NCBI GenBank assembly: GCA_027627225.1
Contig: JAPFQT010000166.1
Span: 124,001-188,000, forward strand
Source: Congeria kusceri
Taxonomy: Eukaryota; Mollusca; Bivalvia; Myida; Dreissenidae
DNA: 64,000 nucleotides
Direction: 5' to 3'
In this document: positions 12,211-25,000 of the stretch, in pieces
Layout: every line of letters begins with the position of its first letter
Position numbering within the stretch: the first letter of the stretch is position 1
The notes under the pieces: generated by a model
Databases searched by the model: none
The model's input: the letters and a program-made list of their open reading frames with translations, nothing else
What the model was told of the DNA's origin: nothing
Position numbers and translations under genes: made by a program

Positions 12211-15200
12211 GTGAGTTATGGTAAATGATCTGAAAAATATCCCCAATACCCCAGACGGTAAGTTTTAAATTGTTCAGTAGTTTGGCAGTGCATGAGCAGT
12301 ACAGGACGTCACTGAGGTAAGCTGTGTTGATTTCAGTCAAGACAATTACGGTTCTAAGATATGTCACGTGTTTTTATCACAATGATTGCTACTTTTGCTG
12401 CTTACTGTATCATTATCAAAAAGTTTGCGTATTATCTTTACTCTTTTTCTTTCTTTTCTATAATTAATAGATTTACTTCATGCAGGTGGATGGTGCAGCT
12501 TTGGATGACAAAATGATGTGTACTTTCTTTTGTTTCTTTGCAATAATTCAAGGAACCTTTGTGCAGATTATTTGTTCGTTAGTAAATGACTGTAGTGTCA
12601 ACTATATTCTTTCCTTTATTTCCTGTGTTTTTATGCACCTGGCATCTTGATGCAGGAGTCATATAGTGATCGTCCTGTCCGTCCTTTCGTCTTTCTGTAC
12701 ACACAAATGGATACTTAGATGACTAAAATAGTCACATAAGTATCCCTTTGTAAGTAAAAACTTCCTTAGGCGGCTAAATTAGTCTCATAGGGGGCTTAAA
12801 TGGCATTAGGGTCAGTCATGAAATAGTCACATAAGTATTAATTTGTTAGAACGTCCGTCCTTCCATCCGTGAAAAGGTTAAGTGGATTTTACCGTTTCGT
12901 CTAGCACCAAAACAGCTTACTACAACACTTTGATACTTACACAGTTGTTGCTTATGACCATTCCCTATCCACCCATATAACCCAACTTTACTTTGACCTT
13001 GACCTAATTTGGACTTATAATAATTTAAAAGTGCCCTTTCTTTGTTAACTAGATTATACCATTTTGTCTAGCATCAACACCGCTTACTACAACACTTAGA
13101 TATATTCACACAGTTTTTACTTATGGTCGTTCCCAATCAACACATATCACCAAACCACACTTTGACCTTGACCTTGAGGTAATTTGGACTAAGAAATGGG
13201 CTACTTAGCACCAACTGGGGGCACAGAATCTTGTTTTTAAGATTTTTGCAGATTTCTGGAATATAAGTATGGGAGCTAGAATTCTTTGTCATATTCAACT
13301 TATGATTTTCTTATTTTTGTTCAGTTTGCTGGAGCAGCAGTTAGGGTAAGATATCATGTAACCTCTTCCCTTTCTTTCATACTGTGATTATGTTACCTTT
13401 CTGTTACTTTCTTTCTTTCCTATATTTATGTTGCAATTTGTTTCGGTTGTTGGAGCATCAGTAGCAGTAGCAGAAAGGTGGAATGTCACCTATTTCCCTT
13501 CCTTTCTGTATAATAATTATATCTCCTTCGACCAGATATTAGGAGCAACAGTAGGGTAGAATCATAATGTCACCTTTTTCCATTCCTTTCTTTGTGATTA
13601 TTATATCTCTTGTGTGCAGATTTCTGGAGCTTGAGTGTTGGTGGTAGAATGTAACCATTTTTCTTTCCTTTCTTTCTTACAATTCTTTCTCTTCCCCCAG
13701 ATTGCTGGAGCAGCAGCTGCAAAAGGCGGAGAAGGAGTTGCAGAGTCGCACGTCTGAGTACGAGGCAGAGTTACAGGACCTGAGGAAGGAGAATGACAAA
13801 CAGAATAAACTCATACAGCACGTGAGTTGCTCACATTGTTACTACAGTTAGGGCTACATGAAATAGAAAATTCTCTATCTCAAACTTAGAATTAGAAATA
13901 TTAGTTTTTGCGACGAGAACGACAAACAGAACAAACTCATACAACATGTGAGTGGCTCACATTGTTACTACAGTTATGGCTCCATGAAACAGAAAATGCT
14001 CTCAAACTTATAAATAGAAATACCGTATTTATTCTATGTTTTCAGACGCTTAAATTTTCAGCGTCTGAATACTTTGATTCACAAAAAAATAATTGATCGA
14101 AATCTGTCCGAAAACAAAGATTCTGACAAATTTTCAAGTCGTAACAATCGCAAATAATCTACACACTTGTTTGTTTAGTTGTCGGCAGAAATGGACTTTG
14201 TTAATAGCCGGAGGTATTAATTTTTGACACGAGGTTGTTTATTGAACCATAATATTGTCCCTAACTTGATAATTGACATGCAGAATGGTACTGCAAAATT
14301 CGCAAGATGAAATTGGCAAACAATAGGAGAGACGTCTGTGATAAAACCAGTCGCTTCCTATGAAAGGTTTTAGTATATGGGTAATTGGTGTTAATTGACA
14401 ATTATCGATTCAAAATATAGTTGACATAAATTATCCGTCCTAAAACATATAATCACATTTTAATTCCTTTTCTGAAAATATAGATGCGCAAAAATAATTA
14501 TTTCGACAGATTTTGTGGGTGTCCGAAAACTTAGTGTGACTGAAAGCATAGAATAAGTACAGTATTAGTTTTAGCGACGAGAATGACAAACAGAACAAAC
14601 TTATACAAGATGTGAGTGCAAAGTCCAGGTAAGGGGTAGTGTTCCAGAAACATCTCAAGTTTATCCTGAGGTATATTTAGTTTTTAAGATCAAATTTTTG
14701 TGTTGTTCCATTTGCTAAATTGTTCCATTCCATCCGGGATGGCACTTTCCGCCTAAAGTGAATTAATGTTGAAACTTACTTGAAACAGAAAAAAACATAA
14801 AAGCAGAAAGTGCCGTCCCGGTTTAGCCTGTGCGAACTGCACATGCTGATCTAGGATTACACTTTACGCACACGCATTAAGCACGGTTTTCCCACGACGC
14901 GCCTCATGAATTTGTGAATCCCTTTACAGTAAATTAGACAAAAGTAAATAATATTGTTGATAATTAATAAACACCATGTGCAAACTAGCATCTTAATTGA
15001 CTTGTTCACAGATTTTCGTATTTTGGAAAAATTTCGTTTTAAAAAATCTGGCGCGCTTACTACTCGGCCATTCCAATCTGGCGCGCTTACTACTCGGCCA
15101 TTCCAATCTGGCGCGCTTACTACTCGGCCATTCCAATCTGGCGCGCTTACTACTCGGCCATTCCAATCTGGCGCGCTTACCACTCGGCCATTCCAACTGC

Positions 15201-18200
15201 CAATCAAGGCGGTGAGTTGATAGCGCTATGTAAGTGTTCCAACTGCCAATCATGGCGGTGAGTTTATAGCGCTATGTAAGTGTTCCAACTGACAATCAAG
15301 GCGGTGAGTTTATAGCGCTATGTAAGTGTTCCAACTGACAATCAAGGCGGTGAGTTTATAGCGCTATGTAAGTGTTCCAACTGACAATCAAGGCGGTGAG
15401 TTTATAGCGCTATGTAAGTGTTCCAACTGAAAATCAAGGCGGTGAGTTTATAGCGCTGTGTAAGTGTTCCAACTAACAATCAAGGCGGTGAGTTTATAGC
15501 GCTATGTAAGTGTTCCAACTGCCAATCAAGGCGGTGAGTTTATAGCGCTATGTAAGTGTTCCAACTGCCAATCAAGGCGGTGAGTTTATAGCGCTGGTGC
15601 AAAGTGCCAAGCATGTCTCCAGGAGGACACAATCAGTATCTCCTCATCCGCCAAGGGCAGCGCAGGCGCGCAGCCATGCTCCAGTATCGCCAAGAGCTCC
15701 CATTCTCATGCAGTCCTCGCAACCGATAGCCCAGAGCATACAACGACCTTGGGACACTCCTCATCCAACTGACACGAACATGCCGCCAAAATCGACCAAT
15801 ATTAACAGGATCCCAGATGCCAACAACCATTCCCACTAGGACAGTGGGGGGATAGAACTATTCTCTGACCTGAAACGAAACAATATAAAATTAGGAACAT
15901 TAAATGTTAGTGGACTCAAGAAACGCCTACACTACCCAGAATTTATTGAATTTGTGACCAATTATGACATACTTTGCCTATCGGAAACTCATACGGATAC
16001 TCATGATATTATTAAAATAAATAACTTTGAATACCTAGCTAAACACAGAGAACAGGAATATAAAAGGAAATCTGGTGGCATTGGAATCTTTATCAAAGAT
16101 GAACTGACCCCTTTTGTTAAAATATTACAATCTAATTCTGAATATGTACTTTGGATCTCTATTTGTAAAACATTTACACAATTTGAAGAAAATTTAATAT
16201 TAGGAGCAGTATATGTCCCACCGGAAAACTCAAGATTTTTTAATGAAGATGATTTCATGGTCTTTGAAAATGAAATCTCCCAAAAGTGTAATGAAAATGA
16301 ATATGTATTCCTTGCAGGTGATTTTAATGGCAGAGTTGGCAGTATGAGAGATTATGCAATATCAGATCCCCATTTAAATGATATTTTTAATATTGATGAT
16401 GACATGCAGAGCCAACTTGACAAATACAAAACACTCGAAAAATTATCAATTCCACTAAATCGCAACTCTAAAGACCACCGCACAAACACACACGGATTTC
16501 GCCTTATCGACCTATGTAAAAATACCAACATTTTCATCCTCAATGGAAGACTCCCTCCAGAGAATGCCACTGACATATTAACTTTTAGAAATAAATCAAC
16601 CATCGACTATGTTATTGCCTCATCCGAGTGCTTTTACCATATTTCTGATTTCCATATAATTGAAACAGATTCACTCTTTTCAGATGGACACAATGCCCTT
16701 GCTTGGACCATAAATACCCCACATCAAGTATGCTCAAACGTAACCACCAAAAATCCAATAAACACTAACCAGAAACGTAAATGGAAGCCTGAATTAACAG
16801 ATCAATTTGTCAACAATATTAACCTAAACAAAGTAGAACAAATTTTAACACAAATGAACACATACCCTCATTCCCATCAGACAGTAGAGCACATCACCGA
16901 TGAACTTCAATCAGTCTTCAATCAGGCATACACCAGCACATATCCTGAAAACAATAAACATTATTATAACACATCTCATGAAAATAAAAAACATTGGTTT
17001 GGCCCCCAATGCTCTAAAGCACGCAAGAATTACCATGCTGCCAAAAATTACTACATTAAAAACAAAACCCCAGACAACAAACTTAGAATGACAAATTGCA
17101 GTAAACACTACAAACGCACAATGAACTTCCATATCAATGCTAGCAAACAAAACATGTCTAATAAACTACGCTCTATGACAGATAAAAACCCTAAACAGTA
17201 CTGGTCTTTTCTAAATAAACTAAAACCAAAAACTAAAGTTAGCATAACACCAACACTAGAAGAATTTTATGACCATTTCAAAGAAATTAACACCAACACA
17301 ATAGTTGATAATCGCTTCAATGACATAATTCACCAAGATCTGAACAACACAAATAACACATTAAATGCCATAATTTTAAACGAAGAAATTGAAAAATGTA
17401 TCCAAAAGCTCAAAAACTCTAAAACACCAAGCCCATTTGATAACATTTTAAATGAATTCATTAAGACTACTAAACATCTCCTTATTCCAGTCTATTGTAA
17501 ATTATTTAATTGTGTCTTGGAAACTGGATTTATCCCACAAAGCTGGCTAAATGGAATTATCATACCCATATACAAAAATAAAGGTGACCCAAAAGACCCA
17601 AATAACTACAGACCTATTACTATTTTGAGCTGCTTAGGTAAACTCTGGTCAAATAAACGATCATGAACAATACGGGCGTAGAAACAACATACGCATTTCT
17701 GGTATCTCTGAAAGTTTAGAGAATGGAGCGAAAAACTCCAATGAATCGGCTGAAACAACCACCAATAAGATTGTACATATATTGAATGAAAAAATTCCAA
17801 AATTGAACCTGCAAGAATCAGATATTGATATAGCACACAGATTAGGAAGACCCAGAGATGGCCATACACGTCCTATTATAATAAAATTCGTGTCGAGGCT
17901 GAAAAGGAACAACGTCATGTCAAACAGACGGCAATTTAAAGGGACCGGCATCTTCTTAAACGAGGATTTGACGCATATCAATCAGAAAGTACTCATGACA
18001 ATAAAGAGGACTACATCTGATCAAGAATCTGTCTGGTCATGGGACGGAAAAATACACCACAAAAATGCAAGAGGGGACATACGAGTGATACAGTTTGATG
18101 AATATAAAAACCTAATTGGTATAAACCTGTAAACCGGACCAAATCTTTGTGGTGAAGTATACATATGAACTGAAATCAACAGTGCAGAACGTTGAACAGA

Positions 18201-21200
18201 CACACAAGTCAAGCGTGAAGAAATATCGCTGTACTATGAGAGAAAAACATTCAGCATAGTATATACAAATCTTGTGTACACCTTTTTTAATCGAACGTCC
18301 TTTTATGAACATAACAGAATCATGTAAGTACATTAACGAAAAAGTGCGCATATACGATTGCAGCAACATTTTTAATTATATAATATATCCTATAAAATTA
18401 TTTTAATATTGTTTACAAAAAACATGATAAAATTGTAATAATGAATTAAACTGGTAACAAATATTTAATTCGACTTAAAGGCATATGTGTATAAACGTGT
18501 ACGTGTGTTCATGTATATATATATGCGTAGTTGTTAATAGGTTGGTTTGGTCATATACAAATGTTTATATACTCGATCTATATAATAAAAATGATTTCGA
18601 TTTGTATTGTTTATAAAAATAATGATAATTGTAATAATGAATTAAAGATGTAACAAATATTAAATCTAATTCAATTTAAAAGCATACTTGTATAAACATG
18701 TATGTTTGTTCATTTATAGATATATGTGAAGTTGTAAAAAGGTGCGTATGGTCATATACAAATGTTTATTTAGTCAATCTATATAATAAAAATGAATTCG
18801 ATTAATATTGTTTACATAAATCATGATAATTTAAAAAAAAAAAAAAAAAAAAATTAAAATTGTAACACTTATTAAATCTAACTCAACTTAAAGGTATGAG
18901 TATATAAACGTGTATATGTGTTAATGTATATATAAATGTGTAGCTGTTAATAGGTGGGTATGGTCAAATACAAATGTTTATTTACTCCATTTATATAAAC
19001 ATAAATTATGTTGTAAAAATATCTTAAACTGTGCTTTAAACTATCACGCAGAAAGTAAATCATTAGAAATATTATCAATGTTTTACCATCAGGTAGTAAG
19101 TTGTTCTTTTAACTAAATAGAAACAAGCTGTTTACAACTTGATTTTAATTTGATCACAATTTAATATGCCTGTATGTTTGTATTACACGAATAGACATGG
19201 TGTTGTTGTTGTAGATATATCAATTTAGAAACATTATCACAACAATATATTTTTGAAATGTTAAATATGTCTGAATTAAAATCAAATACCCGTTCACTGT
19301 AGCACTAACGCAACAGCTTTTATACCTCTAATACATGTTCTTAAAAAGAATGTATCAAATTTTCAAAATACGGTTTACAAAGATTAAACTCAAACAAAAT
19401 AGTATTTTGGTGTTTCCTCTTTGATGCTGATATATTTTTGCATTTTAGCTTACAACGTGTATGCGATATCCACTTAACATGGTTAATGAATCTATTGTTA
19501 TCTTCCGAACTTCGCAAGAGGATACACATATAGTTTTTAAACAAAATAATAGTAATTGGTATTACACATGAGGTACAGCTGTTGTAGTTTAAACCCTTTA
19601 CAGTTTACAATATTGTCAACATACTGTTGTATCTACTGAACCTTATTGTGCTATAACATAATACTGTTATATAATGTGATACTTTACATGAGGTGTAACC
19701 TTCATGTAATATATATTGTTAGCAACTTGTTGTATTTAATGAATCATCTAATGTGCTATAAAATTGGTTACAAATATAACATTATGATGATAAAGTTTAT
19801 CTAAAACAAAATATTCACATGTCAGACAATGAAAAAACAACAACATGATGCTGTATGTTGATAATATGTCTGTAGCTGTAAACACTCAGAATAATTATAT
19901 ATGAAATGAAAACACAAATTAAATACTTTTATAAATTTTAAGTAAATTAATTGTTTACAGATACGAATAACCGATTAAACACCTTTCCCTTATATTTATA
20001 TTAATGCAACTATATGATATAATTTAACCCATAGCATAAAGTGTAATGTGCACTATCAAATATAATAGCTACATATCTAAATTATATGTCAGCTTAAACC
20101 TTTTATTACCTAGACATTCCTTTCTTGGATAAATTTATAGCATAATTCTAAAATAAAAACTTTTAACAGAAATGAGTGTAAAATAGGTATAGATAGGCAT
20201 GTTAATTTTTAGCATAACACATTATATTTCTTTGTCCGCTTTTGTTTTCGTATTTTGTCAAGGACAAAGGGATACTTAAATGTGTTCCAATGCTCATTTT
20301 TTGTTGTTGTTGTTTTTTTCTCTTATTTGGTCTAATTAGTATGTTGTTGTTGTTGTTTTTTCTCTTTTTATTGTTTTTTGGTTAACTACAAGAATCTCTA
20401 TCTCTATTTCATATAAAAATTTAACCTAGACATTTTATTACCTAGACATTCCTTTCTTGGATAAATTTATAGCATAATTCTAAAAAAAAAACAAAAACTT
20501 TTAACAAGAAATGAGTGTAAAATAGGTATAGATAGGCATGTTAATTTTTAGCATAACACATAATATTTCTTTGTCCACTTTTGTTTTCGTATTTAGTCAA
20601 AGACAAAGGGATATTTAAATGTGTTCCAATGCTCAATCTTGTTGTTGTTATTTTTTTTCTCTTATTTTGTCTAATTAATATGTTGTTGTTGTTGTTTTTT
20701 CTCTCTTTTATTGTTTTATTGCTAACTACAAGAATCTCTATCTCTATTTCATAAAAAAATTTAACTTCCTTATATAATCTTAAAAAAAGTCCACGTGTAT
20801 TTTTCGAACAATTGTAAAACAATAAATTTTTGCGCCAGTAAATATTGCATTTTACCAAATCAGACGATCTACGTTTTTTAAGACCACAATCCAAAATGAT
20901 TTTTTTCTTTCTCAATAACAAAACTCATTATGCGTTAATAGAACAATTGTTTTGCCATAAATACTATGAACACCCTATAAACATTCATCTATGGAAACCT
21001 TAATATCAACAGTAAATGTTCGCGGTTTAAGCAATAAACAAAAAAGATTACAAATTTTTGAATGGCTCAAAGGGTTAAATCACTCAATATACATGCTACA
21101 AGAGACACATCTATCAAAAGATAATTTGGAAAAATGGAAACATGATTGGCCTGGAAAATTCGTTTATAGTGGAAATAAAACAAATAGCGAAGGGGTTGGC

Positions 21201-21968
21201 ATTTTTATTCATCCTAAAAGTAATATAGAAATTATTCAAAGCAGAGAAATTATAGTAGGTCGGTTACTTTCTGCCGATATAAAAATTCAAAATAAACCCA
21301 TCACAATTATAAATGTTTACGGATCAAACTCTGACGACATAGCAGTTTTTGATGCACTACAAAATTATCTCCTATTGAACAATGATAAATCATACATCAT
21401 AGGAGGAGACTTCAATACTGTCTTAAACACAAATATAGATAAAAAGAATGGAAGTAATAAAACACATCCAAAGTGCAGAAAAATTCTTTTAAATACTTTA
21501 TTATCATGTGAACTTACAGATATTTGGAGAACTAAACACCCAGAAAAATTACAATATACCTGGCATTCAAATTCAAAACCACCAATACATTGTAGATTAG
21601 ATTATTTCCTGATATCAGATAACTTGTGTAATTTAATTAATATATGTAACATTAAACCTGGATATAAAACAGATCACTCTCTAGTATATATATCAATTAA
21701 CGAATCTCTATTAGGAAAAGGGCCAGGCTATTTCAAATTAAATAACTCTATTTTATTAGATACTGAATATCAAGAAAAGATTAAATTAAGCATACATGAT
21801 ATGGTAAACTTTAACTCAGACTCAAATCCTAATACACTTTGGGAAATAATAAAAGGTACCGTACGAAATGAAACCATCAAATACACATCTTACAAAAAGA
21901 AACAAAACAAAATAGAAGAAAATAAACTAGAAAATGAAATTCGCCTGCTCGAAAAACAACAAATTTGC

Positions 21969-22006
<38 letters not shown>

Positions 22007-22053
22007 TAATAATAATAATAATAATAATAACACTAGTAGTAATAGTAGTAGTA

Positions 22054-22093
<40 letters not shown>

Positions 22094-25000
22094 TAATAAT
22101 AACGATGAGCTATCAGAATTAATTAAACAAAAAAAGCTGAACCTAGAACAAATTTATGAAACAAAAATAAATGGTTCCATACTAAGATCTAAAGCTATCA
22201 GAATAGAAAACAATGAACATAATACAGCTTATTTTGCAAACTTGGAGAAGAAAAATGCTGAAAAAAAGGCAATTAATAAACTCATCGAAAATGGTAAAAC
22301 ACTTGAAACAAGAGATGAAATTTTGGAGGCAGAAGTTAGGTACTATAAAAACCTCTTTAAAAGTGATTTGTCAGAAGAAATAAACGATGACAACATTTTT
22401 TTCAGCACTCCAATTAAAATATTAACTAACGAAAGCAAACAATCGTGTGAAGGAAAACTTAACGAATATGAATGCGGTATTGCACTGTTAGAAATGAGTA
22501 ACAATAAAAGTCCAGGTTCAGATGGCTTAACTGTCGAGTTTTATAAAATCTTTTGGAATACACTAAAACCCTATTATATAAATTCAATTAATTATTCATT
22601 TGATAAAGGCGAGCTCACTGAGTTGCAAAAACAAAGCATAATTACACTGCTACCAAAACAAGGAAAAGATCTAGATTATCTCGCAAACTGGAGACCTATA
22701 AGTTTATTAAATACAGACTATAAAATTGCTACAAAAGCCATCGCAAACCGAATTAAAAAATGCTTACCTCAAATTATATCCTTTGACCAAACAGGATTTA
22801 TGAAAAATCGATACATTGGAGAAAATGTCCGATTGATATTTGATGTAATAGAATATTTAAATGCAACACAAAAACCCGGACTGTTATTCTTTGCAGATTT
22901 TGAAAAAGCTTTTGACAGCTTAAACCATAAATTTATAATGAAATGTCTTCAAAAATTAAATTTTGGGTCAAACCTTATCCAGTGGGTCAAAGTATTTTAC
23001 ACTAACATAAAAAGCTTAATCATAAACAATGGGCATCTTACAGATAGTTTTGAAATAAAAACAGGAGTCAGACAAGGCTGTCCCCTGTCATCAACATTAT
23101 TTATAATATGTTTGCAACTATTGTCAAACTATACTGAACAAAATAGCAAAATTAAGGGCATAAAAGTATCTGAAAACGAAATAAAACAAACTTTCTTCGC
23201 TGATGACGCAACTTTTTTTATTAATGGATGCGAGCATTCATTCAAAACATTAGTAGAGACCCTGGCTGAATTCAAAAATGTATCAGGCCTTAATCTTAAT
23301 ACCGCGAAATCAACGATATTACGAATTGGATCCTTGAATAAAACAAACATTAAATTCTGCAATGAAATACCTTTTATTTGGACATCTCAAGAAGCAAAAA
23401 CTTTAGGAATAAGTTTTTGCAACCAAAGTGAATTGAATGTACAAAATAATTTAATCCCAAAACTAAATGAGTTTAACACATGTTTAAAACAATGGCAACA
23501 CAGGAAACTAACCCTAATGGGCAAAATCACTGTAATTAAAACGTTTGCGTTGCCAAAAGTAATCTACCCCTTTTCAGTTCTACCGAATCCTTCTAGCGTA
23601 ATACTGAATAATATAACAAACAGTATATTTAACTTTATATGGGACAACAAGCCGGACAAAATTAAAAGAAAAATACTATATCAAAAGTATGAAAATGGCG
23701 GTTTAAACCTTACAAACATTAAAAATTTCTTAACTTCAATAAAAAGTAGTTGGATAAAAAGATACTTAGACTCAGAAAACTGTGGTAAATGGAAACTTTT
23801 ATGGGACTTAAAATTACACAAATATGGAAACAATCTAATTTTTGACAGTGAACTCAGTGAAAACATTATAACAGAAATAAGCAGGGGAAACACGTTTCTC
23901 CATGATGTTATATCATCGTGGTCTTCTACAAATGAAATATACAAATCACAACATTCACAAAAACACGTCAAAAAGGAAATAATATGGAATAACAAGTCAA
24001 TAACTGCCAACGGCAAAACATTATTTTACCGCGAATGGTATGACAAAGGTGTAAAATACATATATCAACTTTATGACTTCAGAAATAAAATGATGTATAA
24101 CTTTGAAAGCATTAAATACCTATACGACATCAATACCAACGATGTTATGAAATTCAACACTTTATTAACGTCTATTCCAACAAAATATAAAACCGAAGAA
24201 ACCATTCAAGAGATGAATATCAATCAACCAGAAGAAACTTTGTCAAAAGCAGTATCTAAAACAAAATACGTGAATAAATTTATATACAATATTCAATTGC
24301 AAAACGAGGAAAATAAAAATATTGAAAATAAATGGAACAAACATCTTACTGATATAGACGTGACCATTTGGAAAAAAATCTATATTGTGCCCCATTTTTC
24401 AACCATCGACATGTCTTTACGAAGCTTTCAATACAAATTTATTATGCGAATTGTCCCTACAAATATATATCTTTTTAAATGCAAACTTAACAACAGTACT
24501 TTATGTGATTTCTGTCAATCGCATATTGAAACAATAGACCACTTGTTTTGGGAGTGCCAACATGTTCAAATAATATGGAAAAAGATGGAAACATTTCTTG
24601 TTAATAAAAACATATCAATTAAAATAAATAAAACCAATGCTTTCTTTGGATGCACTGAAAATAAATTACACTCAGATGTATTTAACTTCATTATTATCCT
24701 ATTAAAATCATTTATATTTAAAATGAAATACAAAAAATGCATACCAACCTTTGCATACTTTATTGAATACCTAAATAATAGAATAAAAATTGAATCTGAG
24801 ATGGCTCTCATAAAAAATAAATATGAACAACACCAAAAAAAATGGGATCAATTCAGGTGATTTATAATTTTACGAACCATCATTTATACTATATAGACAC
24901 ATTTATGGCAAAACAATTAAATGAAAAATCCATCTCAAACGAAAATAAAATACTTGTTTTTGATTAAAAGTACACATAGTTAAAAAAGTATTTTCTTTTA

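Larger units (their letters stand above)
18133..20990 (+). other. Long L1 inter-ORF spacer
   Basis: This 2.86-kb AT-rich spacer lies between ORF1 and ORF2. It contains three tandem ~197-bp units and two tandem ~330-bp units (listed separately) and no coding sequence. Most L1-type elements have spacers of tens to hundreds of bases, so this is long. It could hold a promoter for ORF2 or simply be expanded neutral sequence. Confidence 0.6.

Noticed and set aside
15597..15839. Separate small protein upstream of the outer LINE endonuclease
   Set aside because: It is in the same frame as the LINE ORF and separated only by one TAG, so it is better read as the truncated N-terminal part of that element.
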